DNA of 64,000 bases from Cyclina sinensis (taxonomy: Eukaryota > Mollusca > Bivalvia > Venerida > Veneridae), in the NCBI GenBank assembly GCA_012932295.1, contig JAAONU010000019.1:27098913-27162912 (forward strand), written 5' to 3'. Positions within the stretch are counted from its first letter, which is position 1; the number at the start of each line of letters is the position of its first letter. This document shows positions 24,431-37,074 of the stretch, one piece after another. Both the position numbers and the translations under genes were made by a program. The notes under the pieces were generated by a model, which saw nothing but the letters and a program-made list of their open reading frames with translations, made no database searches and had not been told where the DNA came from.

Positions 24431-25607
24431 GAAAGTTTACACAATGATAAAATACAATGAGAGGATTTCCATTGTGCAAGAACCATAACTCTGTCTAGCC
24501 CACTTTCTGCATTATCTCCCTGCATTAATTCAACTTATATTCTTTTGTCGAAATTGTTTTGAACAAATTTATTTACACTATAACCTCAAAGCCACTGAAG
24601 GCATGTTTTGAAAGTTAATAAAATGAAAGAATATATTGAAAGAAATGCATTGATAAGATCAATAAGTTTTTGTCACTTTTTTAATTATTTCCCTTTATTT
24701 TGCTACCATAAACACTGGCTCCACTCTTGACCAAGTGTTTGTTTCTCGAAGCATCAACCCATTCATACGACACACTACGCCATACTTCTCAAATCATCTG
24801 ATTATTTGGAATCGGATCAACCTCCAGTCTGTCATGTAAAGGTACATGTCTAATAACACTTCTGTAGTATAACTACTAATATTTTATATTAACAATAGCC
24901 TTACAAACAAATGTTCAAGTATTCACTTGTGATCTGGTTCTGGAAACAAGTCCAATATTTGCTTAACCACTTTTCACTGTTGACATAATAATATGTAATA
25001 AAATAATTATTTTCTCCTGATTTTATTTTTGTGAAATGAAGAACACCAGTCAATATCATTATAACTGCACAACATGCTTCCCAACCTCCTCCCACCTACA
25101 CCTTCCTCAGTTACACAATCATTCATCCAACTTCCATGTACCTTTGGGGAGCATCCATCGTTTCCAACGATATCCTAATTTCAAACTATTTCCGTACAGT
25201 GGTATTGCTGTAAGCAATTATAATTTTAATAATCAAAGATGTGTAGCTTTTAATCCATTTTGGGAGGATCGTCAAATAAGTTTTCAAAACATGTGTTCTA
25301 ACCCTTTTTCAATTATATGTATTTAGTGTGTAATTAATACCTGTGTATGGTTTTCTTTCTTTTGGAAATAAAATATGATTGAACTGACGGAACTTCCGAA
25401 GTTCCAGTGGTAAACGGTTTCACCCATAAAAAAGAATGAAGCATATCTAAATCATAATCAATCAGATGCTGATTTGATTGAAATAAAGCGTCTTGAAGAG
25501 ACGTGCAATGGGTCTTAGTTTCCTATTCATTTTTTCATCCCGACTCTATTGACGAAGGGTACCAGTCAGGTCAAAGTCTGCAAAACAAAACCAAAATTGT
25601 TAGTAAA
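24431..25607. other. Upstream flank of RETSAT
   Basis: Contains the RETSAT 5' UTR and promoter, but no recognisable promoter motif. A reading frame at 25036-25326 has no family resemblance and is not called. Confidence 0.4.
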
Positions 25608-28600
25608 ATGGGTGCAATTACTAGCACCTTCGGCTATCTTTCTGCAAATCCATGGATTTTAGTTGTTCTTTTTCTTTTGTACTGTTTTGTTTACGCACTG
25701 TCAATCCTGTTTTCTGGTCCTAAGCCTGGAAAAAATCCGTTCTCAATCAATCATGTGAGGCCACCCAAACCTTTGGTTACAGATCACAACTTGAGAAACA
25801 AAGTCCTTAAACAAAGTAAGTTTTCTTGAATAAAATTTTTAAAGATGTCCATTTAATTTTTCTGTTCACTTATTATCGGTTATATGAAATACGCCAAAAT
25901 AACTGTGTTGCTGGTTCGAATCCTACCAGCGTTTGTTCTCCAGTCATTTTCTGCATTCTTGATTCTGTTTTTTCAGCCAGGTAGTAGACATTGAAAGGGT
26001 TTAATATTAGCTGCAAGAACTTGCTTCCTTTTTGGTTCAAAATAAATAAGTTTTTAAAATTCAAATTCAAAAATAGATGCAATAAAATAAACTGGTAATA
26101 TATATATATCATTTGTTGAGTAAATCTCAGAAAATTTGAGTCAGTTGTAACTGTAGAAAGTAACATATCACTTCATCAAACATAGTGCTTAAGCTTTGAC
26201 ATTCTTAATTTAATTTTTCCAGTAACCATAACCAAACACTTTTTGCAGACAATATCATTAAAGGGGGTTGGGGGGAGGGCATTTGTCACACACAGTGACA
26301 GCTCTTGTTTTCATTATATTTCAGGATTCAAATCTCAGAAGGTCCCAGAGAACATTGACACTATAGTGATAGGTAGTGGAATAGGTGGACTGACTACAGC
26401 TGTGCTTCTAGGGCGTGCAGGTTACAAGGTTCTTGTGCTTGAACAACATGATCAGGCTGGAGGGTGTTGTCATACCTTTGTGGATAAAGGGTATGAGTTT
26501 GATACAGGTAATATGTCAGTGGTTTTGTTAACTTGTAAAGTTGTTCAAAGCTGGGCCTGTTTCAGTTCTTCTTTCAACTTTTGCTACAAGATATTAATAT
26601 CTTTGATAACTAGGCAGTTGAGTTTTCCTTGTATTGCTGTTTCATAATATTAATAATCTTTTGTGAAGTTTAAACAGGGTACAGTGACTCATTGCTGAAA
26701 AAAGTGGCTCTAGTATTTTGATCATCTTCTCAGTTGTTTTGGTTCCAAAGTCAAGTGCAATTGATAATAGGAAAAGAAATGCTGCCCTGGAAACAAAACA
26801 TAACTTAAAACACATGGTTTTCTTTGACCTGTATCAATAATTTTTAAGCCTGTTATGAAATACAAAAAAGCAAACATTTATGGTGTTATTTATAAATATT
26901 TAATTCAGTCCTATATTCCTCAAATCCTGCTGAAGTCACTTATGTCAAGTCTTTAAAGGGCTTGATGTCATTTTATCTGTAACTTATAAGGTAAAACTCA
27001 TTATCACTTTGGGTAACTACATGACCATAACTTCTTAGGAGACAATCTTGGAAAAGGTCAAGGTTGGTGACATATTTCCGTGGTGTTTTATTTTATATTT
27101 GTTTATATTGCTTATTTGTTAGATAGGATAACAGTTTTCATAGAATATTATTTTGTTATGCAAGGAATCCATTATGTTGGTAAGATGAATGACAGAGATA
27201 TGACACGTATTTTGATTGACCAGATCACGGAGGGTCAAGTTGTCTGGGAACCAATGGATGAAGAGTTTGATTCAGTAAGTTTTTGCCAATGTTGTAAACT
27301 ATCACAGATCATAACTGGTAGGTCAGCAATTTTATGAAAAATGCTTTGTACAGGTCATGTTAAATGGGAAAATAAGAAAAATTGAGAAAGCTTTGAGCTA
27401 GATGACCTCAAATTGAGAAAGCTTTGGGCTAAAGGAATGCCAAAATAAAGAAAATTGAAAAAGCTTGGAGCTGGATAATTGCAAAAAAAAAAACTAAAAG
27501 TTTTCTGCTGGATGAATGCCAGAATATGGAAAATGGAGAAAACTTCGAGTTGCATGAATGTTAAAATATGGATTTGAGCTGCATGAGTGCCAACATATAT
27601 ATAGAATGGGCCAACTCAACAAGCTTAGTTGCTAGGGCATGTGACTGTTAACCTACGGGTTCTCAGTTCAGACCCCACCAGGACTGGCTAAATTTCATGA
27701 TAGTTGGTCTTGGACTACGTGTTTTATGGTCATTTGTGCCTTGCCTCTAATTCAAGTGAGGATGCTGCCAGTCATGTGGAGAGATAGGTTGGATACCCAG
27801 GATCATTTTTTAGGTGACTGATTCCCTGGATATGACCAGAAAGAGCTTGAATCTAGTGCTAAATGTCTATAGAACAAGCAAAAAATATAAAAGAAAAAAC
27901 TTTTGGCAAGATGAATGCTAAAATATAAAAAATGGAAAAAGTTTTGATCTGGATGAATGTCAAATTATGGAGAAAGCTTTGAGCTGGATGAAGTATAATA
28001 TGGGATTTTTTTCTTCCAATTGGAGTCTGTCTTGAAATGTATCCCAGTCCTATATGATATTAATGTGTATTCTTTTAATTTTCACTGTGCTTACTAAATT
28101 ATTTTTAAACTTTTTCATAAAAAAAACAGAAAAAAAAAAATATAAAAAAATTGTCATTCTGCTAAAAAATTTAGGTTGCCATTGGAAATCCAGATAAGGC
28201 CAAATGGTATACAATGATGTCAGGATCAAAGGAAAAGTTTGCACAACATCTTGAGAAACAGTTCCCAACTGAGAAAGTGACCATTCAAAAATTCATGAAG
28301 TTGTTAAAGGTGAGAGATTTTTGATTTTGTAAGGGCTTAAGTTTATACTATCACCAGAAAGTTATTGCAGAGAATCACTATTGGCTTTTGGTCTGTACTC
28401 TTTATTCATATCATAATGGTAGGAGGTTTCATAGCAAGAGGAACATATTTCTAAAGTGTGGTGAAGTAAAGATTGAACATTTCAAATCTATAATACCAGG
28501 CTTACTGTGTACTAAGGAAAAAACAAGTGTATTTGCAAAGCACTGACATGGGAGGGCAAAATTTCCAAAACTCGTATATCGTCTTCACAACTTTAGTTGA

Positions 28601-31600
28601 AACAAAATAAATTATTAATCAAAAATAATGGTATGTTACAGGAGTCAGATGAAGCATTCCTAGGTGTTATGATTCCTAAAATGGTACCAGTCTGGCTGGC
28701 ACGACTTGCAATCAAGACTGGATTGTACCAGTTGGTGATGAGAAAATTCATGAGACTTTGTCAGCTGACATTGAAGGATGCACTTGATGAGCTGACAGAT
28801 AACGCAGAATTTAAAGCAGTGGTTTCTTACATATTTGGAGATCTTGGTAAGGTTGGTCATTTTGTTAAGTAGTTTGTTTGGACTTCAAAACATTTTTTAT
28901 CCTGTCAATTATTTCATACCTGACCAGATAAAGGGGTGCCGTATAAACTTTGCTTTATACGGCACATGATACGTCACAGACTACTTTTGTGTTTGTAATC
29001 AGAAGGAAGCGATAAAATTGTCGTTATTACAAACAGAGACTACTTGAATAAAATTTAAATATTTCAGTATGTAGATCTTATAATATAGTGATCATTTAAG
29101 GAAATAAAATTATTGAAAGGTTGGAACTACATGTATTTTTTGTGTATATGTACACCTGGCGGATAACCTTGACATTAGCCTAATTTAAAACACTTTAAAG
29201 ATAGGTTTTTTAATATATTTAGTAAATTATTTCCACATGCCATATGTGACAGGATAAATAGAATAATAGGTTAGTGTCTTTATATGAGAAAGTTTATCTG
29301 GCAAGGCGTAGGAATTTATCGGGTGAGCCGAAGGCCGAAGGCTCACCCGATAAATTCCGCAGCCGAGCCAGATAAATTTTCTCATATAAAGACACTAACC
29401 TATTATTCTCTATATTGTGGATGAGGTCACTTATTAATGCTGCTTGCAGATGTTTTACAAGGGATTAGAGAATTTTAGAAAGAGTACACGTGCACTCTTC
29501 ATGTTTGTAATTTCACATCCCATTACAGCTTATTGCTGAGTTGTTTGAAGAGGAAGTTCCAAAACTCATATCAGCATGTGCAGTCGACATTTTTGAAAAT
29601 GCAATGTAGTAATAAAAATATTTCTGAGTCACTTTCAGTTGTATGGTTCTAGGGAATTCTTGGTGGATTCTTGAAGTAGAAACTAGTGTCTGACTAACTG
29701 GATGCTTTGTATTTTACATGGCTTGATAATGTCTGACTTTCATGTATAAAGCTGCTTGTCTTTAAGGGACTTAGTTATTAAGAAGTAACATGGTAATCTC
29801 AGAAGTTTAGAAAAAAAGTCAAGAGAGTTAAATCCTGTTTACCCTCTCTGTATTAATAAGCTTGTTACGCTAGCTGTTACAGGTGACTTATTTGAGCTTT
29901 TATTTAACATTTCCTCTACATAAAGTAAGTAAGTAAGTAAATCTTTATTTCAAGAGGCTTTTGATTTCCCAATCTTCCATGTGGGCCTCCAAAAACACTA
30001 TTTACAATTATACATTTTGTACAGCATCATGGCATTATGTATGAGTAGGATTTGTGATATTTTCAGGTGTTGTACCTAGTGGTATGAGCATTATCAACTA
30101 TGCTACCCTGATAAACCATTACATTCCTGGTGCATTTTATCCACTTGGTGGCCCCGGTGAGATCGCACTCCAGATTATACCAATCATTGAGAAGTATGGT
30201 GGACGTGTCCTAGTCGATGCCCCAGTTAGTGAGATACTTATAAATGACAAAGGCAGGGCTCATGGTATGATTGTCTGTTTTATAGTCACTTAAATCAGTG
30301 GTACATTAACATGTGATTACTACTTTATTGATAATTTTTTATTGACACACTTTTCTGAATAAAAGATAGCATAAAAGTAGGCCTTTTTTATTCAATCGAA
30401 ATAAAAAATTGCTCATGAAGTAAGCATGTTTTATGTGAAATTTTAGAATTGTGAGCATTCATCAAAAGAGAAATTGTATGTCTTGTAATTTTGAATCAGT
30501 TATGATTGTTCTAAGAATTGTTTGAGAAAACATTTTTCTTGAATAGATATTTTTTTCTCCAAAGAAGTTAGCTGCAAAGTGGCTAAGAATTTCAAAATCT
30601 TCTCTCTTTCCTTCCAGGGGTACGAGTGAATAGAAATGGTAACAGTGTAGACTTGTTCGCACGCAGGATTATTTCAAATGCTGGTGTGATTAATACATTC
30701 AAGCATATGTTACCAATGGAGGTGGCCACTAAAGCTCGTAAGAAGTTTTCTTGCATATTAAACCGGATTTTCTACTGTTTACACTGGTGCTGTAAAAATC
30801 CATCTTACACTCTCCATGTGAGATAAGTTGTGAGCTTTAAATGAATCACTCCATTATGAATGAAGATGTAAATTCATAAGCTTCTTTAAAAAAAAAGTGC
30901 TGAATAAAAATATTAGTTTTTAATTATTTAATTTATTTTCTTCTGAATTTTGATTTATGTGTGATATGCAAGAAAAAGAATCCAACACTGGTTGCTGGTA
31001 CAGATATATTACATCTATCAGTATAGTAATATATTATCTCTCAGGTAACTGTTTAGCGGTAACTCGGCAGAGAGCCGAATTACCCCCGTTAAACAGTTAC
31101 CCTCTGTACCAGCAACCAGTGAAAGATTATTATATTCTTCTACCCTGTTAGTTTATAAGTAAATTGTTGAATGTAGTAATAACTTCGAAGAAGTTGACTT
31201 AAGTTATAAAACTTTCAAATATGAGTATGTTAGTTGACTTAGTATTCTGTGTCAGGAAAAGCAGTTGTAAGAATTGGGACTATCTCTACCAGAGATATTC
31301 AGAATTGAGAGAAAAAATTATTTAATATAAGTAATTATTTGGAAAAATAGAAATTGACAGAATAAATTGGATTTGAAGAGACTTAAATACTTCAGTGCTT
31401 AATTCAGTGTTTTTAACTTCGCTCATGAAAAATGATAGTCAGGTGAATATATTTGATGGTAAGTTTGTGTAGATTTATAGCTGAAATTTTAGACGAGTCC
31501 GTATTCATATTAAGAATGATGTAAATACAGGTAAACCAGAATAGGTTCTGTATTTTGAACTTTTAGAATTGTTCTGCTTTTTCATTTGTGGTTCAGTTAT

Positions 31601-34600
31601 TTATCACTTGAAGGAAATCTGATGAACACAGGTATAGTTTCTATGTCTCTGTGATATGTGACTTGTCGTCATTGTGTTTTATTTGCACGTAACCTTTAAA
31701 TTTCTGCCCAGCATCCATTTCATTAATATTTGGAAACAGGTGAACATTGGTATATAAACTGCACAAACAAGTCAAACTGATCTTCTGTTTGAATGTCTAT
31801 TTGCAGCTTTGTACAAATACATAAATGAAGTAGGACCAAGTGTGTCATTTGTCACTGCATTTGCTGGCATCAGGGGTTCAAGTGCAGATCTTGAACTAAA
31901 GAAAAGAAACACATGGGCCTTTCTAAAGTAAGTATGTTTTGTTTGTCATAGATAAGCATGCAGATCTTCTACATGTAGAATCAGTAGTTTGAACGTCATA
32001 ATATGAACTGCTATTATCTCATAGAATATGGAATATCAGAGAATACAAACCTTTACATAATGGTTCAGTAAATTCTAGGCAGTCTAGTGCACAATGGATT
32101 GTGAAATATACAGTAATACGGGTACCTGGTTCAAAGACAGCTCTTGATTTTGATACTTTCTTCTTAAAAGTCATCCCTTTTATTTATGAATTTTGAACTT
32201 GACCCATTATTTCAGTGTCGATTATGAGAAAGATTTAGAGGAGTACCAGTCAAAAAGTTTTGAAGAAGCAGCTGATATTGAATGTCCTCTGATGTATATT
32301 TCCTGCCCTTCTGCCAAAGATTCTTCATGGGAAGAGAGATACCCAGGTTTGTTTTCTAAAATGCTTAGCATAGTGTGTAATGGGAATGTTCTAATTTTTA
32401 TCCATAACAGTTTACGCCATACGTTAACTTGTAACTTTGTAAGGTTATTAATTACCCTCTACCTGAGTTAAATCATACACAGTTGTAAAACAGTCAGATG
32501 GCAAAATTTATAATTATTTAATTACTATTAATAATTGGATTGGTAAAATACTTAACACCTGACTTATATGTACTAAAACACAGACTGTCTCAGTAATAGC
32601 ACCTATATCAATAACAGTCTCAGCTTGGACATTTTGGCCCACAGCCTTTGTCCTTGGGACATATACACTGATGTTAGACAAATAACGGGGTCTACATGTA
32701 CATCAGATCACTTATTTTGTAACACAGTATTATGTCTCACCCCAAAAGTGGGGGAGACATATTGTTTTTCCCCCGTCCATCCGTCACAAAATCGTGTCCA
32801 CGCTGTATCTTCCAAAACCCTTGAAGGATTTTTATGAAACTTAGGTCAGATGTTCACCTCATCAAGGCGACGTGCAGAACCCATTTTGCGGGTGTGGTGT
32901 CTCAAGGTCAAGGTCACACTTGGAGGTTAAATGTCAGATGCCACAAAATTGTGTCCGCTCTGTATCTTCCAAAGCCCTTGAAAGATTTTTATGAAACTTG
33001 GGTCAGATGTTCACCTCATCAAGGCGACGTGCAGAACCCACTGCGGGTGTGGTGTCTCAAGGTCAAGGTCACACTTGGAGGTTAAATGTCAAGTGCCACA
33101 AAATTGTGTCCGCTCTGTATCTTCCAAAGCCCTTGAAGGATTTTTATGAAACTTGGGTCAGATGTTCACCTCATCAAGGCGACGTGCAGAACCCATTTTG
33201 CGGGTGTGGTGTCTCAAGATCAAGGTCACATTTGGAGGTTAAATGTCAGATGCCACAAAATGGTGTCCGCTCTGTATCTTCCAAACCCCTTGAAGGATTT
33301 TTATGAAACTTGGGTCAGATGTTCACCTCATCAAGGCGACGTGCAGAACCCACTTTGCGGGAGTGGTGTCTCAAGGTCAAGTTCACACTTGCAGGTTAAA
33401 TGTCAAATGCCACAAAATTGTGTCCGCTCTGTATCTTCAAAAGCCCTTAAAGGATTTTTATGAAACTTGGGTCAGATGTTCACCTCATCAAGGCGACGTG
33501 CAGAACCCATTTTGCGGGTGTGGTGTCTCAAGGTCAAGGTCACACTTGGAGGTTAAATGTCAAATTTTACAATCGTCTGACTCGATACTACCTGCAGCAA
33601 CTGGTTGGGGGGAGACATATGTTTTTGTTCAATCAGAAACCCATTCCTAGTTATATCTCACTTGTGTCATTTAGATAAAAGCTTGAAAAACAGGAATGTT
33701 AAAGATGGCCATTGTCTGCCATTCAGCTCCATTTTGTATGCTCACATAACAGTTGTGTACTATTTAGCAACTTACCGTCTTGCAAAAAGCAAACATTGAA
33801 TAAGCTTAATTTAACTGACAACTGACACAGGTAGTTTATTTATTAAATTCAGGTAAGTCTGTTTTGTTAATGATCACAATAATGCCTTGGTCTTGGACAA
33901 AGAAATGGGAGGAGGGACGTGTCAAGCATCGTGGGGATGATTATGATGATCTGAAAGAGAGACTTGGTCGTCAAATGTGGAGACAGGTTGAACAGCTGTA
34001 CCCTAGCCTGGAAGGAAAGGTAAATATTCCTGGAAATGCAGGGTAGAATTTCTACAAAGAAAAAAAGGAATAAAACATGAGAGAGAAATTACAGTACTCA
34101 AGGTTTTGTTCCAAAATATCATTATATTAGGGTACTATCAGTGTGTCAGTATTTCCTCATAGAAGATTTCCTTTTTTTTTAAACCCACAAAGTAAACAAG
34201 ATCTTGGCTTTGTAAGCTTTTTATCTAGACATAACAATTTTGAAAAAAATAGTTTTTTTTTTTTTTCTTTTTATGCAAAGGCTATTGCAAAGTGAACTGA
34301 GTGAGTGTTTATGCTGTTTATAAATGTTATTTACTCACATTAAGGTCAGCTTTTTATATCTTATAGCTGGATTACCTTGATGTTGGTACACCACTGTCTA
34401 ACAAGTACTACCTGGGCCAGCCACAAGGGGAGATGTATGGTCTAGAACATAATATTCAAAGATACCTACCAGAGATCTCAATGTACCTTAGACCAGAATC
34501 TGGTATTCCAGGACTCTGGTTGACTGGTATGATGTTTTATTTTGCTTTTATTATCTGCCGCTGATGGAATCAGGAGGGGGATATTGTTTTGGCATTGTCT

Positions 34601-36355
34601 GTCCTTCCTTCCGTCCGAATTTCGTTTCTGCACTATTTCTTGGCAACTTCTGACTGGATTTCAATGAAACCTTGTGGGAACTTTCAATACCAAAAGGAGA
34701 TGTGCATATCCTCGGCATGTTCCAGTTGGACCCTTCAACACAGATTTATGGCCCTTGATTGGTTATGCAGAATGAATACAGAGTAACATTCATTTCCACG
34801 CTATTTCTTGGCAACTTCTTACTAGATTTCAACGTAACTTTATGGGAACCATCAATGCCAAAAGGAGATGCGCATGTCATTGGCATATCTTGGTCAGACC
34901 ATTTAACACAGAGTTATGGCCTCTGAATAGTATTTTGTTTCCACACTATTTCTTTGCAACTACTAAAGAATTTCAACGAAACTTTGTGGGAACTTTCAAT
35001 ACCAAACGGAGATGTGCATAGCCTTGGCTTGTTCCGGTTTGACACTTCAACACAGAGTTATGGCCCTTGATTAGTTAGGCAGTATTTAATCAGAATAATA
35101 TTTGTTTCTGTGCTATTTCTCGGCAACTGCTAAATGGATTTCGACAAAACTTAAAGGAAACCATCGCTACCAAAAGGAGATGTGCATGTCATTGGAATGT
35201 CCTGGTCTGACCATTTAACACAGAGTTATGGCCCCTATATAATTATTCACTTTGTATAAAGAATAACTGTTAGACTGTTTCTTGAAGCTGAAGATGAAAA
35301 TTTAGTGTGTATTTTAAAATGAATGACCAAGAATGGCATTATCACTCCTGATCAGTGGTTTGACCAAAATCATCTGGAGATCATTTTCCAAGACTGTTTG
35401 AATTATGACCTTGGGGTCATTAATGGCCTTGCTCCGGGGTCATTTGGTTTTACAAAGGCTTATATAGGAAAGACTTAAACAAACTTCTAGTCTGAAACTG
35501 TATACCCTAGAGCTTAGATATTTTGTACGTTACATTGTGTAGTGGATACATACCAAGCTTGTTTAAATATAAGATCCTCGAAAATCTTCAATTCAAAACC
35601 TGCTAACTTAATTTGCTTCTAATATTTGCTCAACACAGCAGATCCACAGCCAAAGTACTCAGGTGAGCAACTCAGGGCCATTGTCATTGTGGCTCTCTTG
35701 TTTTATTATTCATAGAATTCAACATATGCTCACTGTGTTAAAGGAATACAGTATGCAAATTCTGGTAGCTCAGAATTTGTAAGATGTCAGATTCTGGATA
35801 TTAATTCAATGCAGTTAAATCTACAATATTCGGCTATTAATCGGTGTGTTTATTCTTGGCACTAGTTGTCCATATGACCCCAGCCCATGAAGTTATGACC
35901 CCAGTCATTTTAAGTTGTTTGGGATCATGCAAGAAACAGAAAGCATCCCATTTTGGAGACACTCCTGGTTCTTGATACTGCTTCGTGTAAATGGGAATTT
36001 GGTTTAACAGCTTATACAAAAGAGAGATAGTAGTGTTAGAGAGGTGCATGATTGTAATGAGGATCAAGGTCCTTGGATTACATGTCCATTACATTACCAC
36101 TGGATCACTGATTGTCCCTATCACTCTGGTCTCATACTGCTGCAAATTACAGTAAGCTGTAATGAAATTTGTTTCTGGTATATTTCTTCAGGTCAGGATT
36201 TGGTGTCAGCAGGATTCAGTGGGGCTTTACATGCTGGTGTGGTTACGGCTTCAGCAATTCTGCATAGAAATCTGCTGAATGACCTTACTGCACTTACCAA
36301 GGAAACCAGAAAGGTGCTTCAGCTGACCAAGGAAAAAGTGAAGAAAACAGAGTAG
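25608..36355 (+). CDS. RETSAT: All-trans-retinol 13,14-reductase (retinol saturase)
   Basis: Twelve coding exons: 25608-25815, 26325-26507, 27165-27274, 28175-28309, 28642-28846, 30067-30264, 30618-30737, 31807-31927, 32216-32346, 33853-34019, 34367-34526, 36192-36355. All phases agree and the product is 633 aa (human 610). The start is the first in-frame ATG. Residues 15-38 form a membrane anchor ([16 protein letters not shown]). The FAD Rossmann motif GSGIGG is at 86-91 and its ribose-binding Glu at 109 (LVLEQH). The family-typical GGCCHTF, FDTGIHYVG and C-terminal [18 protein letters not shown] follow. The enzyme saturates the C13-C14 double bond of all-trans-retinol, acting in the ER membrane and its nuclear-envelope continuation. 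The nearest relatives include bacterial and plant carotenoid isomerases/desaturases, so the exact mollusc substrate is inferred. Introns hold hairpin MITEs and a 157-bp tandem array. The gene is head to head with FBXW8. Confidence 0.96.
25890..25965 (+). repeat. tRNA-like B-box, SINE fragment candidate
   Basis: CTGGTTCGAATCCTACCAG gives an exact B-box and a self-complementary T-arm (CTGG/CCAG) in RETSAT intron 1. There is no matching A-box, so this is not a tRNA gene; a truncated tRNA-derived SINE is plausible. Confidence 0.35.
27605..27890 (+). repeat. tRNA-derived SINE candidate in RETSAT intron 3
   Basis: The head has an A-box-like TAGTTGCTAGGGC and a B-box-like GGTTCTCAGTTCAGACCCC. A 200-bp body with no coding capacity follows (…CTTGGACTACGTG…) and ends in an A-rich tail near 27880. 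Confidence 0.5.
28935..28963. repeat. Small hairpin
   Basis: GTGCCGTATAAA and TTTATACGGCAC form a perfect 12-bp stem around CTTTGC in RETSAT intron 5. Confidence 0.7.
29261..29408. mobile_element. Hairpin MITE in RETSAT intron 5
   Basis: A near-perfect 148-bp palindrome. The arms start GAATAATAGGTTAGTGTC and run through TATCTGGC and GAATTTATCGGGTGAGCC to a tight GAAGGCCGAA centre. No coding capacity. Arms are nearly identical, which suggests a recent insertion. Confidence 0.75.
29923..30030 (-). mobile_element. 3' end of a non-LTR retrotransposon or partner SINE
   Basis: On the minus strand the sequence ends with TTGAAATAAAGATTTAC followed by (TTAC)n. A polyadenylation-like hexamer followed by a short simple repeat is a common 3' terminus of CR1/L2/RTE-type LINEs. 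Only the tail is present, ending about 36 bp before RETSAT exon 6. Confidence 0.45.
30986..31121. mobile_element. Hairpin MITE in RETSAT intron 7
   Basis: 18-bp perfect terminal arms (CACTGGTTGCTGGTACAG / CTGTACCAGCAACCAGTG). An inner stem GGTAACTGTTTA-GCGG pairs with CCCGTTAAACAGTTACC around a CTCGGCAGAGAGCCGA centre. About 40 extra bp lie between outer and inner left arms. Confidence 0.7.
32728..33625 (+). repeat. 157-bp tandem array with palindromic head in RETSAT intron 9
   Basis: The head ATGTCTCACCCC-AAAA-GTGGGGGAGACAT at 32731-32760 is a near-perfect palindrome. Five copies of a 157-bp unit follow (phrases 'atgaaacttgggtcagatg', 'catcaaggcgacgtgcagaa', 'ggtcaaggtcacacttgg'), at 157-bp spacing. 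The tail repeats GGGGAGACATAT at about 33608. Copies are unusually alike. Overlapping reading frames in several phases are by-products of the repeat. Confidence 0.85.
34555..35250 (+). repeat. Tandem array in RETSAT intron 11
   Basis: Starts near a CTGTCCTTCCTTCCGTCC run at 34598. About four units of 155-160 bp follow, with 'ctatttcttggcaactt', 'accaaaaggagatgtgcat' and 'cacagagttatggcc'. Confidence 0.65.
35300..35705 (+). repeat. Dispersed repeat fragment in RETSAT intron 11
   Basis: It ends CAGGTGAGCAACTCAGGGCC... then GGCTCTCTTGTT, a tail pattern seen at other bivalve-type arrays here. The body has no clear tandem unit. Confidence 0.4.
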
Positions 36356-36636
36356 TTGTAATAATAGAAAGGAGTCTATTTGTAGTTCATTAGTTGTTAG
36401 AACAGTCTGTGATATTTCATCTTGTTTGTATGGCTTATTTGACTTTATCATAGAACACACCAGATTTATTCAAAATATCAAGAAATGTAAATATAATGAC
36501 TTTTTTTCTTCTAATTGTCAAGAACAGAAATAAGAATAGATTGAACCTACCAATCTTTCCGTATTCAAAGTTGTTGTTTTGAAGTACACATTTATATATT
36601 TGCATATCTTGACAACACATTCCAAGTTTAGAATTG

Positions 36637-36642
36637 AATAAA
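36637..36642 (+). terminator. Candidate RETSAT polyadenylation signal
   Basis: AATAAA about 280 bp after the RETSAT stop codon. Further AATAAA hexamers occur downstream, so alternative ends are possible. Confidence 0.4.
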
Positions 36643-37074
36643 GATTTCAACTGCATTATTTGGTGATTAACAAATTTGACATAAGTAAACTCTAAAAGGC
36701 AATCATTGCTTGTAAAACAAAAAGTTGTTTGTCATATAATAAATATTGTAATGGCATTAAATTATGTGTGAAGTCAGTATTGTATAACTCCAAAATCTAG
36801 TGAGAATTTGATTTCCTTGAAATTTTTTGATCATGTTTGTTCATGCTTAACATTTGCTATAGATACTTTAAAAACCTAAAACCTATAGTTAATATAGGTC
36901 TTTGGATGTGATGACAAAGCTCCACAGTAATTAGAGTAAGGTAGCCCTTTCTCGCTTTTGAGTGTAGCTGTCTTTAATTTAGTTCTTCAGGACTGCAGAA
37001 GAAAGGTGGCTGATTTTATGACCAAACATTTTTTCACTATGTGCAATACATGAATGTAATGTTTATCATTTTTA

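Noticed and set aside
25036..25326. 96-codon frame upstream of RETSAT
   Set aside because: Low-complexity His/Ser/Asn/Phe composition, no family resemblance and no splice evidence.
32760..33600. CRISPR-like regular repeat spacing
   Set aside because: The units are contiguous 157-bp tandem copies without unique spacers, in an animal intron.
32834..33678. Overlapping open frames repeating [14 protein letters not shown]
   Set aside because: The 157-bp tandem unit is not a multiple of three, so the same peptide shifts frame each unit; there is no start or splice context.
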